Assembly (NCBI GenBank): GCA_012798265.1
Contig: JAAZNM010000005.1
Coordinates: forward strand, 92,046-156,045
Source: Candidatus Roizmanbacteria bacterium
GTDB lineage: Bacteria; Patescibacteriota; Microgenomatia; UBA1406; GWC2-37-13
Direction: 5' to 3'
Length of the DNA stretch: 64,000 nt
Shown here: in pieces, positions 17,336 to 25,613 of the stretch
How the letters are laid out: every line of letters begins with the position of its first letter
How positions within the stretch are numbered: the stretch's first letter is position 1
Notes under the pieces: model-generated
The model's database searches: none
Told to the model about the DNA's origin: nothing
What the model saw: the letters and a program-made list of their open reading frames with translations, nothing else
Position numbers and translations under genes: made by a program

Positions 17336-18283
17336 CTAGACCGCTTGAAGAGCGTTTAATTTACCTTCAAAATCGTCAGGGAAAAACCAAAGTTGGGTAT
17401 TGGTAATAATCTCCGTAGTGCGGTGATGATTAATAAGTATCAGCTGGGCTTGTTTTAATAACCACTCTACAACATCACCAACAAAATTCCAAATTCCAAG
17501 TAACGACCGTGATCTGTTTGCAATTTGTAACTTGTTTGTGATTTTGGCGTTTGGGAATAGGTCATAAATCCACTTGTTAGCTTCCAAAAACCTTTCGTAC
17601 GTCTGATTTTTATTAATAAGCGGTTTCATTTGTAAAATTTCGTGGGCGATATAGAGGTTTTTTTTGTGCTCCGGGACAGTGAGATCGTTCTCGTCAAAAA
17701 ACAGATTGAGGCAGACTTTATCTTTAAATCCGACTCTTAAGCTTTTGCGGGCTGTCGACTGACGTTTTCTCCTTATCCCGAGTACTTGACCCAATAACAA
17801 GGCTATAAACCTACCCGAAAACAGCCTGTTTTTAGCGGTGATAATAAAAAGGTCGATATCGTCATCGTATCCGGCATTCATCATCGCCATGCTTCCGGAA
17901 AGGCCGATTAGTTTAATCTGGGGAAACATCGAAAGCGATTTGATATAAAACCGTATTTTTTTCAGTTTGTTCTTTGATTCGGCCTGTCTTCTAGCCAAAT
18001 TTTGTAATTTGTAATTTTTTGTTTGTGATTTTACAATACCATACTCCCCTACAGTATATTTTTCGGAAAAACCCACTCTTTTTGAGTGTTTGTCGAAATA
18101 TAAGATCTTTTTTTCAGACAATCTGTTTATTTCCTTAAGCAAACGGTCTTTTGAAGTTTCCCCAGGCAAAAAAATATGGAGTTCCCCAAGGAAGGGTCGG
18201 TAAGAGAAACGCCTGAAGTAACGAATTGTTTTTATGATACCTTCTTCCAGAAATCGGTTATCTTTTGTTTTATTATCAACCAT
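17336..18283 (-). CDS. nucleotidyltransferase-fold protein carrying two repeat-derived segments
   Basis: About 315 residues from ATG 18283 (an upstream ATG at 18322 is possible); either start overlaps the 3' end of the glycosyltransferase gene. An N-terminal winged-helix-like region precedes a Pol-beta-type nucleotidyltransferase core: GLSGSMAMMN followed by DDDIDLFII gives the GS...DxD metal site. The rest is helical. Two stretches, KSQTKNYKLQN (encoded at about 18000-18040) and ITNKLQIANRSRSLLGIWNF (encoded at 17480-17545), match the translated A/T-rich repeat found elsewhere in the window and look like in-frame insertions. The substrate is unknown; no HEPN partner is adjacent. Confidence 0.75.
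   Translation of the reverse strand: MVDNKTKDNRFLEEGIIKTIRYFRRFSYRPFLGELHIFLPGETSKDRLLKEINRLSEKKILYFDKHSKRVGFSEKYTVGEYGIVKSQTKNYKLQNLARRQAESKNKLKKIRFYIKSLSMFPQIKLIGLSGSMAMMNAGYDDDIDLFIITAKNRLFSGRFIALLLGQVLGIRRKRQSTARKSLRVGFKDKVCLNLFFDENDLTVPEHKKNLYIAHEILQMKPLINKNQTYERFLEANKWIYDLFPNAKITNKLQIANRSRSLLGIWNFVGDVVEWLLKQAQLILINHHRTTEIITNTQLWFFPDDFEGKLNALQAV
17479..17556. repeat. A/T-rich inverted-repeat element inside a coding region
   Basis: Left words ACAAAATTCCAAATTCCAAG, a central non-repeat part, then right words TTTGCAATTTGTAACTTG and TTTGTGATTTTGG. It lies wholly in the nucleotidyltransferase-fold gene and keeps its frame open. Confidence 0.65.
17993..18042. repeat. A/T-rich repeat arm inside a coding region
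   Basis: AATTTTGTAATTTGTAATTT then TTTGTGATTTTACAA; one arm only. It encodes KSQTKNYKLQN on the minus strand inside the nucleotidyltransferase-fold gene. Confidence 0.65.
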
Positions 18284-18993
18284 AAAAAAACTATCAATCT
18301 TAACTGCCGACGTAGGCGCCACGGTTGACGAACCAGCCTATAAGTCCATTCGAACCCAAAGCTTCTTACCAATTCAGGCGCCCGGCTGATTCTACCACTT
18401 AAATAATCAAAAGCTCCTCCGACCCCCATAACAACGCAGTTTTGAAAATGATCCTGATGTTCCCATAACCAAAGCTCCTGGTAGGGCGACCCGAAAGCAA
18501 CAAATATCAGATGTGGCTTGTAATCAAGCACTATTGAAAAGATCTCCGCTTCTTCCTCCTTTTTTGGCTGTCTTATATTTTTTATCCCTGATAGCCCCAA
18601 AAATTTAGCTTCAGGAAATTTACGTTGATAGCAATCAGCTAAGGTAACTGCTAAATTTCCGTCTCCGCCGATTAACAGCACTCTAAAGCATGATCTGTTG
18701 GCCTGCCTTATAAGTTCCGACATCAAGTCGACACCCGTTAACCTTTCTCCGATCTCGATATTCAACAATCGGGCCGCCAGAACAATCCCTACACCGTCAA
18801 TTATTTTCATCTGGGCTGTCTCGACAACCTTTTTAAAAATGGCATTCGATTGAGCGATAACCAGATTTTCCGGGTTTATGGACACTATATGATAAAAACC
18901 GTCTGGTTTTTCAGTGTATTTTATAATTTTCTCTAGGATGTTTTTTTTAGTCTGTGGTAAAACCGTGATTCCAAGTATTTTTTTCACAATCAT
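18232..18993 (-). CDS. WecG/TagA/CpsF family glycosyltransferase
   Basis: 253 residues. The family pattern is clear: HIVSINPENLVIAQ, IIDGVGIVLAARLL (catalytic Asp region), RLTGVDLMSELI, VLLIGGDG, ALVSF-like LIFVAFGSPYQELW, VVMGVGGAFDYLSGRISRAP and the C-terminal EWTYRLVRQPWR. These enzymes transfer N-acetylmannosamine or another sugar onto an undecaprenyl-diphosphate-linked GlcNAc for wall polymers, acting at the inner membrane face. It sits between mreB and the nucleotidyltransferase gene and overlaps the latter. TATAGT lies 12 nt upstream of the ATG. Confidence 0.93.
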   Translation of the reverse strand: MIVKKILGITVLPQTKKNILEKIIKYTEKPDGFYHIVSINPENLVIAQSNAIFKKVVETAQMKIIDGVGIVLAARLLNIEIGERLTGVDLMSELIRQANRSCFRVLLIGGDGNLAVTLADCYQRKFPEAKFLGLSGIKNIRQPKKEEEAEIFSIVLDYKPHLIFVAFGSPYQELWLWEHQDHFQNCVVMGVGGAFDYLSGRISRAPELVRSFGFEWTYRLVRQPWRLRRQLRLIVFLWLIIKQKITDFWKKVS

Positions 18994-19165
18994 TTTGTTA
19001 GAATTACTATAAGTAAATATTTATTTTAAAATATTATATTATTATTAAGTTTTTGTTCAATTGTTTTGAACTAAATAAATCTTAATTTGATAATAAAAAT
19101 TAAGATTATTCGTGAAAATACCTGATGCCCTTATATATAATACTATATATAGTACAGTTTCTCTT

Positions 19166-19203
19166 ATTAACTTTTGACTTTTTACTTTTTACTTTTGACT
19201 TTA
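19166..19203. repeat. A/T-rich repeat arm (TTTGACTTTTTACTTTT words)
   Basis: Repeated words of the form CTTTTGACTTTTTACTTTT between wecG and mreB, of the same family as the longer copies near 50-56 kb. The rest of the 228-nt gap is plain A/T-rich sequence. Confidence 0.55.
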
Positions 19204-19221
19204 TATAAATATAGGTTAAAT

Positions 19222-20223
19222 TTAACGTATAGCATCTTTAAAACTATCTAAGTTCTCTATTGCCATGCCCACCCCCCTAATGACCGCAAACAACGGCTCC
19301 TCGATTACAAAAGAGGCGACGCCGGTATAATGAGTGATATATTTGTCTATGTTTGTAAGAAGAGCCGTCCCTCCGGACATGACTATTCCTTTGTCGACTA
19401 TATCGGCGGCAAGCTCGGGCGGAGATTTTGACAGGACCTCTTTTATCCCTTCGAGAATAAATTTTAAAGGCTTTTGGATGGCTTCGTTAATACTTTTTTC
19501 ACCTACCTCAAATATCTTGGGAAGACCGGATTGAAAATCGCGGCCCTTGACCTCCATGGTTTTTTCCTTTTCGCCGGTGACGAAAGCATTACCAACCTTC
19601 ATCTTTATATCCTCGGCCGTCCGCTCACCCACGATCAGGTTGTGTTTTTTTCGCATATGACTGAGTATCGCTTCGTCGAGCTTTGTGCCGGCCGTCCTTA
19701 TCGTTTTATAGACAACCAACTGACCTAAGGATATGATAGCCACTTCGGTTGTCCCTCCTCCGAGATTAACAATCATGTGCCCTGAAGCCTGCGATATTGG
19801 GATCTTGGCTCCAATAGCCGCCGCAAGCGGCTCTTCTATCAAATAGACTTCGGAGGCGCCGGCCTGTTTGCAGGCTGAGACGATCGCTCTTTTTTCTACC
19901 TGTGAAGCTCCTCCGGGAATCGATATCATCACCTGAGGCCATAATATCCTCCCTTTGAGAGCTTTTTTTAGAAAGTACGTGATCATTGCCGAAGTGGTCC
20001 GATAATCGGCGATCACGCCTTCCTTCATCGGTCTTGATGCGACAATCGAACCGGGAGTACGACCGAGCATCTCTCGGGCGTCGTCACCTACCGCCAGTAT
20101 TCTTTTGTCCTCTAGCGAATAAGCGACGACGGTCGGTTCATTCAGAACTATTCCCTGGCCGGCCACGTAAACCAAGGTATTGGCCGTTCCCAAATCAATA
20201 CCGACTTTCTTGCTAAAAAACAT
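19222..20223 (-). CDS. mreB: rod shape-determining protein MreB
   Basis: 333 residues, standard length. Actin-fold motifs: phosphate-1 loop GIDLGTANTLVYV (8-20), phosphate-2 region MIVNLGGGTTEVAII, adenosine loop GIVMSGGTALLTNID, and MMISIPGGAS-like MISIPGG. It forms membrane-bound filaments that direct peptidoglycan synthesis, so the cell is probably rod-shaped or at least builds a side wall. TATACT (20231-20236) ends 7 nt before the ATG; this promoter faces that of the PEGA gene on the other strand within about 45 bp. Confidence 0.97.
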   Translation of the reverse strand: MFFSKKVGIDLGTANTLVYVAGQGIVLNEPTVVAYSLEDKRILAVGDDAREMLGRTPGSIVASRPMKEGVIADYRTTSAMITYFLKKALKGRILWPQVMISIPGGASQVEKRAIVSACKQAGASEVYLIEEPLAAAIGAKIPISQASGHMIVNLGGGTTEVAIISLGQLVVYKTIRTAGTKLDEAILSHMRKKHNLIVGERTAEDIKMKVGNAFVTGEKEKTMEVKGRDFQSGLPKIFEVGEKSINEAIQKPLKFILEGIKEVLSKSPPELAADIVDKGIVMSGGTALLTNIDKYITHYTGVASFVIEEPLFAVIRGVGMAIENLDSFKDAIR

Positions 20224-20268
20224 ATAAAATAGTATACTACAATCTCAGAATATATAATCATTTTGTAT

Positions 20269-21486
20269 ATGAAAATATTGCAACGGTTGTTTCTTTTGGC
20301 GCTCCTGGCCGGCGTTTCCCTGTTGGTTATCGCCTATGCCCGCGGCTACCGTTTTGACATAGAAAAAAAGTCGGTTACCTCAACCGGTATCTTGTCCCTA
20401 AACTCGTTCCCGACCGCCGCCAAAGTTTATATCAATGATGAACTGAAAGGCGCCACTAACGCTAACCTTACCCTACCTCCCGGAAGATACAAAGTTGAGA
20501 TAAAAAAAGACGGTTATACCAGCTGGAACAAGGAAATCGCCGTCAAAGGCGAACTTGTCGTTACTCTTGATGCTTTGCTTTTTCCCCTTAATCCGTCGTT
20601 ATCTCCTCAAACCAACTTGGGGATAATAAAGGCTGTTCCGATCGACCAAACCGGTAAAGTGATCGTCTTTAGCCAAAACGGCAATGACGAAAAGGATGGT
20701 ATATATTTATTTGATTCTTCCAATAAGCCTTTATCGTTCTTGCCTCCCCTCAAACCCATAATTCTGAAAAAAAACATAACCGACTCCCAAGAAATCAACT
20801 TCAATAACGTTCAGGTGTATTTTTCTCCCGATTACAAACAAGGTATATTTGAGTTTGAAAAAAATAATACAGAATCCCTACTAAAGACATCAAAAGATAT
20901 CAAAGAAACCTCGGCCTATCTTTTTTCCCTTGATGAAGAAAATAAAAACGCCTTCGAGATCACCAACTCAAAAAAAGTTCTTCTTGAAGCTTGGGCCAAA
21001 GAAAAAGAAAAGGATGACCTGAAAATACTTGAAACTCTGCCCAAACAGATAGTGAAGACGGCCAGTGACTCTTTTTCCATCATCTCGCTCTCCCCTGATG
21101 AAAACAAGATCCTTTACCGAGCCAAGAATAGTCTCGTTCTGCCCTTGGCCATAAATCCACCATTAATCGCCTCCAACCAAACACAGGAAGAGAGAAACTT
21201 AAAAAAAGATGGACTGTACGTCTATGACAAAAAAGAGGATAAAAATTTTTCCCTACCGGCGGAAAACTCTATCCAGTGGCATCCGGATTCAAAACACCTG
21301 ATAATGATTGAGGATAAAAAAATTGTTGCCGTCGATTATGACAACACAAATAAACAGACTGTCTACTCGGGCCCATTTGAAAACTACTTCTTTATCACAA
21401 CCAGTGACGGCAAGATTATTGTCTTGTCAAATCTTAATCCTGAGGCCAATAAATACTCCGATCTCTATCTTGTCGGTATAAAATAA
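20269..21486 (+). CDS. membrane-anchored PEGA-domain protein
   Basis: 405 residues from ATG 20269 (TATAAT at 20253-20258; a TTG 6 nt upstream is less likely). An N-terminal helix (LFLLALLAGVSLLVIAYA, about 7-24) anchors the protein. Residues about 45-100 form a PEGA domain: GILSLNSFPTAAKVYINDE, then LPPGRYKVEIKKDGY. The remaining 300 residues contain scattered blade-like repeats (FSQNGNDEKDGIYLFD, LSPDENKILYRA, WHPDSKHLIMI) that look like a WD40/TolB-type propeller outside the cell. PEGA domains are common on surface proteins; function here is unknown. Confidence 0.82.
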   Translation: MKILQRLFLLALLAGVSLLVIAYARGYRFDIEKKSVTSTGILSLNSFPTAAKVYINDELKGATNANLTLPPGRYKVEIKKDGYTSWNKEIAVKGELVVTLDALLFPLNPSLSPQTNLGIIKAVPIDQTGKVIVFSQNGNDEKDGIYLFDSSNKPLSFLPPLKPIILKKNITDSQEINFNNVQVYFSPDYKQGIFEFEKNNTESLLKTSKDIKETSAYLFSLDEENKNAFEITNSKKVLLEAWAKEKEKDDLKILETLPKQIVKTASDSFSIISLSPDENKILYRAKNSLVLPLAINPPLIASNQTQEERNLKKDGLYVYDKKEDKNFSLPAENSIQWHPDSKHLIMIEDKKIVAVDYDNTNKQTVYSGPFENYFFITTSDGKIIVLSNLNPEANKYSDLYLVGIK

Positions 21487-22230
21487 TTATTCTTTAAGCC
21501 TGACGGCAAATACAAGCAGTCTTTTAAGGGTGGTACCGGGTGGCCAACATGTCTGAAGGGTAAGAAACTCCTTGTTTGTTTTTCTGGTCATATACTCCAC
21601 CCTGTCGGGATCAACCACTTCCCGTCCGATTACCTTGTATATGTAACGTTGACCTTTATAAAAAAGATCTATTTCGTCATTTTTTTCCAACTTGTTCAGC
21701 AGATAAAAAACGGCGTTATAGGTACCGACGTTCCAAAAATAGTCTGTCGAATGGGCAAAAAGAAAGATGTGGCCGCCTTCTCCTGGGAAAGCCGTTCCCA
21801 AAGTATGGGCCACGCCTTTAGATAAGGCGGTAAGATAAACGCCGTCATTGGAGGCATCCACATTGGCAAGAATCCTGGCGTTGGCTCCGATTTTGGGAAT
21901 GACTATACTGAATTCAGGATCCTCGGGAGTGAGTATCTCCACCTGTTTGAAATTAATGGTTTTGGCCAACAGTCCTTTTTGGATCGGAGCCTCAACGGTA
22001 CTCTTGACCGGTTCTTTGCCCTTTATCAGATACTGTTTTTTCAAAAGGCTGTTGGTGTAGTATCTGATCTCTTCCCTAACCGGTAGGTAAAAAGTCTTAC
22101 CGATTATAAACAAAGATGACAATATCAAAAAATTACCAAAAGTCCTGATCGTAAGAATCTTCAGATATTCCGGAGTTTTTACCTTGTTTTTGATATGGTG
22201 ATGAAAGGCCTTCAGCTTTGACTTTGGCAT
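21487..22230 (-). CDS. sortase
   Basis: 247 residues from ATG 22230; a longer frame would run into the tRNA-Arg gene. One transmembrane segment (about residues 28-52) is followed by a sortase beta-barrel: SIVIPKIGANARIL (first strand), catalytic His in HIFLFAHSTD, catalytic Cys in LQTCWPPGTT and the transition-state Arg in LKRLLVFAVR. Sortases cleave a sorting signal on secreted proteins and attach them to a cell-envelope amine. It is convergent with the PEGA protein gene (no gap), and the window contains many secreted proteins, though I see no clear LPXTG-type tail among them. Confidence 0.92.
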   Translation of the reverse strand: MPKSKLKAFHHHIKNKVKTPEYLKILTIRTFGNFLILSSLFIIGKTFYLPVREEIRYYTNSLLKKQYLIKGKEPVKSTVEAPIQKGLLAKTINFKQVEILTPEDPEFSIVIPKIGANARILANVDASNDGVYLTALSKGVAHTLGTAFPGEGGHIFLFAHSTDYFWNVGTYNAVFYLLNKLEKNDEIDLFYKGQRYIYKVIGREVVDPDRVEYMTRKTNKEFLTLQTCWPPGTTLKRLLVFAVRLKE

Positions 22231-22251
22231 TATTTTTATTTTAAACTTAGG

Positions 22252-22323
22252 TGTCCCTAGAGGGAATTGAACCCCCATCTTACCCTTAGGACGGGTCTGC
22301 TCTATCCGTTGAGCTATAGAGAC
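22252..22323 (-). tRNA. tRNA-Arg (anticodon CCT)
   Basis: Acceptor GTCTCTA/TAGGGAC (one G-U), anticodon arm GACCC/GGGTA with loop GTCCTAA giving CCT, T arm GGGGG-TTCAATT-CCCTC. The outermost anticodon-stem pair is G-A mismatched. Discriminator A; CCA not encoded. Confidence 0.9.
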
Positions 22324-22407
22324 TTTTTCTTATATATTCTAACAAATTCGTCAAAACTATTCTTTATTGTCATTGCCATCATGATTTTGATATATAATAG
22401 TATACTT

Positions 22408-23001
22408 ATGTTCATTGTTATCGAGGGCATAGACGGAGCCGGCTGCGAAACTCAGGCCAAGCTTGTCTCCAACAAACTGAGCCAGGCCGGACACGCCAAT
22501 TTTGTTCAAAAATATCCTCATTATGATACACCTGTCGGTAAAAAAATAAAAGAGTTCCTTTACGAAAGTAAAGAAATGTCTGCTGAAGAACAGTTCTTAA
22601 ACTACACAATACAGTTTATTGATGACAAAGCGATGATCGAGGCTAAAAGCAAAGATTTGATCTTTATAGCCGACCGTTATTTTACCACCACTCTCTGTTT
22701 TCAGACACTTGAAGGCTATAACGAGAAAAAAGCTTTGGAGTACGCCGATAACCATCGGATAATCAAACCAAAATATATTTTTTACCTGGATGTCCCACCG
22801 ACGATCGCCGCCCACAGAAAGTTTGGGGAGAACAAGATCCTGAACTTTAGGGAAAAAGATCTTGCTTTTATGGAGAAAACTTATGTAAAATATGACGATC
22901 TGGTCAAAAGGCAAGTTTGGGCCAAATGGATAAGAGTAAACGGCAAAAGAAAACCGGATGAGATAGCTGATGAAATCGTAAATACTATAACTAGTGATTA
23001 A
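22408..23001 (+). CDS. tmk: thymidylate kinase-like protein with altered P-loop
   Basis: 197 residues from ATG 22408; TATAAT (22393-22398) ends 9 nt upstream. The protein follows dTMP kinase: N-terminal EGIDGAG P-loop, KYPHYDTPVGKKI (DR(Y/H)-like base loop), FIADRYFTTTLCFQ and YIFYLDVPP. The P-loop reads GIDGAGCETQ where GIDGxGKSTQ is expected, so the catalytic Lys is Cys and the next Ser is Glu. It should make dTDP from dTMP; the altered loop raises the question of whether the phosphate is bound another way. It is followed by two NDK genes, a sensible nucleotide pathway order. Confidence 0.8.
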   Translation: MFIVIEGIDGAGCETQAKLVSNKLSQAGHANFVQKYPHYDTPVGKKIKEFLYESKEMSAEEQFLNYTIQFIDDKAMIEAKSKDLIFIADRYFTTTLCFQTLEGYNEKKALEYADNHRIIKPKYIFYLDVPPTIAAHRKFGENKILNFREKDLAFMEKTYVKYDDLVKRQVWAKWIRVNGKRKPDEIADEIVNTITSD

Positions 23002-23050
23002 AAATTTTTGACTTTTAAGTTGTACTTTTGGATTTTGAATATTGAGTTAA
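22998..23050. repeat. A/T-rich repeat arm between tmk and ndk
   Basis: TTTTTGACTTTTAAGTTGTA, then CTTTTGGATTTTGAATATTG: TTTG-type words of the dispersed family. A second shorter trace (CTTGTGATTTTAAA) separates the two NDK genes at 23656-23670. Confidence 0.6.
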
Positions 23051-23057
23051 CTAAACT

Positions 23058-23651
23058 ATGTCCGACCATTTAATCGAAAAAACCTTGATAATCCTAAAGC
23101 CCGATGCCGTTCAACGCGGTCTTGTCGGAGAGGTATTGGAATGTTTCGAAGACGTCGGACTAAAGCTACTGGCGGCCAAAATGCTCAAACCCGATACCGA
23201 AGTAATAAAAAACCATTATCCGGGTACCAAAGAGTGGATAGCCGAGATGGGACAAAAAACGCTGGCCAGCTTTAAACAATCAAGCCTTGACGTAAAAAAA
23301 ACCATGGGAACGGATGATCCCAACGAGCTTGGTCAGTTTGTTTACGAACGTTTGATAAAATACTGGCAAGAGGGCCCGATTATAGTTACCGTCTGGGAAG
23401 GAGCTCATGCCGTCGCCTTGGCCAGAAAAATAAGAGGTCATACCATTCCGTTACTGGCCGATCCGGGAACGATTCATGCCCGTCGCTCCCACGATTCTTC
23501 ACCTTTGTCGTCAAGTCTTAACAGGGTCGTAAAAACCTTTGTCCATGCCTCAGGCAGTGTTGACGAAGCTGAAAGGGAAATCCTTTACTGGTTCGGGAAA
23601 GACGATTTCAAAAGTTATGAAAGAGATATAGATAGTTTGTACCTTAAATAA
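23058..23651 (+). CDS. ndk: nucleoside diphosphate kinase, long form (copy 1)
   Basis: 197 residues, versus about 140-150 for ordinary Ndk. The N-terminal LIILKPDAVQRG (10-21), IRGHTIPLLADPGTIHAR (nucleotide loop) and catalytic His 163 in VHASGSVDEAEREI are in place. The extra length lies mainly between HYP (53-55) and the strand before the nucleotide loop, about residues 58-105. It would transfer the gamma-phosphate among NTPs and dNTPs through phospho-His. It is the first of two adjacent paralogues just after tmk. Confidence 0.88.
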   Translation: MSDHLIEKTLIILKPDAVQRGLVGEVLECFEDVGLKLLAAKMLKPDTEVIKNHYPGTKEWIAEMGQKTLASFKQSSLDVKKTMGTDDPNELGQFVYERLIKYWQEGPIIVTVWEGAHAVALARKIRGHTIPLLADPGTIHARRSHDSSPLSSSLNRVVKTFVHASGSVDEAEREILYWFGKDDFKSYERDIDSLYLK

Positions 23652-23675
23652 ATTCACTTGTGATTTTAAAAAAAT

Positions 23676-24266
23676 ATGACTAAACAACGGGCTTTACTGA
23701 TAATAAAACCTGACGGTGTCCAACGAGGCCTTATCGGGAAAATACTTTCCCGCTTTGAACGGGTTGGTTTAAAAATAATCGGACTCAAGTTCATCTGGGC
23801 TAACGAAAAACAGATCAAAGATCATTATCCATCAACCGAAGCTTGGTTCAAAAAAGTCGGAGAACGGACGTTAACAAATTATGCTAAGAAAGGTCTTGAC
23901 GCCAAAAAAATCTTTAAAACCGACGATGCTGTTTCCATCGGAAAAACGGTTAAACAGTGGTTGGTGGATTATATGCAGCAGTCACCGGTTTTTCTTGTGG
24001 TCGTTGAAAGTTTTGACGTTATCGAAATCGTCCGCAAACTCTCCGGAAACACCATCCCCGTTTTAGCGGCTCCCGGAACTATCAGAGGTGATTTTTCCCA
24101 CGACACTATCGATCTGGCTAATGAACAGAGTCGCCCGCTAAGGAATATTATCCATGCTTCTGATTCGGTTGAAGACGGAGAAAAAGAGATCAAAGTTTGG
24201 TTTAAAGAAGATGAACTTTTCGAGTATCCTCGTTGCGACGAAAAGTTTATGTTCGGTCGACAATGA
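23676..24266 (+). CDS. ndk: nucleoside diphosphate kinase, long form (copy 2)
   Basis: 196 residues, clearly paralogous to the gene 24 nt upstream but divergent in sequence. Motifs: LLIIKPDGVQRGLIG (8-22), GNTIPVLAAPGTIRGDFSHD (124-143) and catalytic His 160 in NIIHASDSVEDGEKEI. It keeps the canonical GTIRGDF segment that copy 1 has altered to GTIHARR, so copy 2 looks the more conventional active enzyme. Same central expansion as copy 1. Its 3' end overlaps the convergent P-loop kinase gene by 20 bases. Confidence 0.88.
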   Translation: MTKQRALLIIKPDGVQRGLIGKILSRFERVGLKIIGLKFIWANEKQIKDHYPSTEAWFKKVGERTLTNYAKKGLDAKKIFKTDDAVSIGKTVKQWLVDYMQQSPVFLVVVESFDVIEIVRKLSGNTIPVLAAPGTIRGDFSHDTIDLANEQSRPLRNIIHASDSVEDGEKEIKVWFKEDELFEYPRCDEKFMFGRQ

Positions 24267-24819
24267 TCTTTCCGATGACTGTTTTTATTTTTTTGTAAAA
24301 AACATCCAAGGTCGAGTTATTGCATATAATATAATCGGCAGCCGCTATGCATCGTCTGACCTGTTGACCAGAAATTACCTGTCCCAATCCGATATCTCGT
24401 CGATCGATCTTAATAAAATCCGACCATGTTTTAGGATCCCAGGGTTTTGAACGCTTGATAAGACGGCGATAGCGGACTTCTTTCTTTGCCTTTACGGCGA
24501 TTAAGACAAAATCGGGCTGTTTTTTAAGATACTCTATCTCCGCCGGATTTCTTATGCCGGTAATCACCAACCGTCTGTCTTGTCTCTTATCCAATAAAGC
24601 CAAGGTTTTTTTTGCCAGAATCTCGTTGCCCTCTTTCCTCCTTAGCTCGTCTCCGAGATCTTGAAGAGTTTTCCTGGTAAATCTGTTTACTCCTTTTTCG
24701 TTGAGCTCCTTATGAATAACGGTCGATAAGGAAAAGGATTTGAAGCCATGTTCGTATACCAAATAATCCGCCAGAACTTCTTTCCCGGAAGCTATTGTTC
24801 CGACTATTCCGATTAACAT
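24247..24819 (-). CDS. P-loop kinase, dephospho-CoA kinase / dNMP kinase-like
   Basis: 190 residues. The P-loop is GTIASGKE (7-14) with LSTVIHKE and LQDLGDELRR after it, then a strand VITGIRNPAEIEYLK (Walker B-like), and the pair RYRRLIKRSKPWDP. This pattern resembles the dCMP-kinase/phage deoxynucleotide kinase and archaeal adenylate-kinase-like branch of P-loop NMP kinases. The CoA role is not required, since a different dephospho-CoA kinase type (DUF359) is present in the window. It follows the prepilin peptidase by 13 nt on the same strand. Confidence 0.7.
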   Translation of the reverse strand: MLIGIVGTIASGKEVLADYLVYEHGFKSFSLSTVIHKELNEKGVNRFTRKTLQDLGDELRRKEGNEILAKKTLALLDKRQDRRLVITGIRNPAEIEYLKKQPDFVLIAVKAKKEVRYRRLIKRSKPWDPKTWSDFIKIDRRDIGLGQVISGQQVRRCIAAADYIICNNSTLDVFYKKIKTVIGKIIVDRT

Positions 24820-24832
24820 AATTGTTCAATGA

Positions 24833-25603
24833 TCATTTAAAACCATAGAAATAAAAGATCATCTTCGCCAGTTCTCTCTGCCAGATACAGGTAATGATCA
24901 CCCCTAAAACCAAGAACGGCCCGAAAGCCACTTTGCTTTTTAATCTTTTCTTTTTAATGGCTATCAAAATAATCCCGACTATTGCTCCTAATACAAAAGC
25001 ACTATACAAAGCCATAAAGCCTTTTAATATACCAAGAAAAAATCCTATCGTGAAAGATAGTTTGACATCGCCGAAACCCATACCTCGTCCTTTCGTAAAC
25101 AGATATATAAATAATATCGGAGCCATGACAATCAAGCTATCGCGAAATCCATAAATCAAACTTATGATTATATTTTTGTCAAAAAACTTAAGCAACAAAA
25201 CCGATATGAAAAATGTAAGCTGCATCGAATCGGGTATTATCCTATATTTGGCATCGCTTAAGAATATGACTATTAGGCTCGAAGCTAAAGCTAAATATAT
25301 CCCTCTATTTATGGGGTTGGCAGGGACGCATATGTATAAGGACAAAAAGACCGCTCCGGTTAACATCTCGACGACCGGATATTGCCATGAAAGTTTTTTG
25401 CGGCAATAGCGGCACCTTCTTCCGAGACAAAAAAAAGATATGACCGGAACAAGATCAAACCAGGTAAGCTCATGATGACAAAAATCGCACTCCGACCGTC
25501 CCATAATCGATCTTTCTTTAGGAAGACGATCGATCAATACGTTCAAAAACGACCCTATCGATAAACCTAGAATGAATATAAAAAAAGCATTGAATGTTTC
25601 CAT
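24833..25603 (-). CDS. pilD: prepilin peptidase (A24 family)
   Basis: 256 residues with eight or so hydrophobic segments. The N-terminal SIGSFLNVLIDRLPKE (16-31), two zinc CxxC pairs (C39/C42 region and CRYC about 62-65) and the catalytic GFGDVK are the marks of a bifunctional type IV prepilin peptidase/N-methyltransferase. It cleaves the leader of type IV pilins at the inner membrane. With ComEA and ComEC at 53-55.6 kb it supports a DNA-uptake/pilus system. The start is 10 nt after the M16 gene, so they probably form an operon. Confidence 0.93.
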   Translation of the reverse strand: METFNAFFIFILGLSIGSFLNVLIDRLPKERSIMGRSECDFCHHELTWFDLVPVISFFCLGRRCRYCRKKLSWQYPVVEMLTGAVFLSLYICVPANPINRGIYLALASSLIVIFLSDAKYRIIPDSMQLTFFISVLLLKFFDKNIIISLIYGFRDSLIVMAPILFIYLFTKGRGMGFGDVKLSFTIGFFLGILKGFMALYSAFVLGAIVGIILIAIKKKRLKSKVAFGPFLVLGVIITCIWQRELAKMIFYFYGFK

Positions 25604-25613
25604 CGATATCCGC

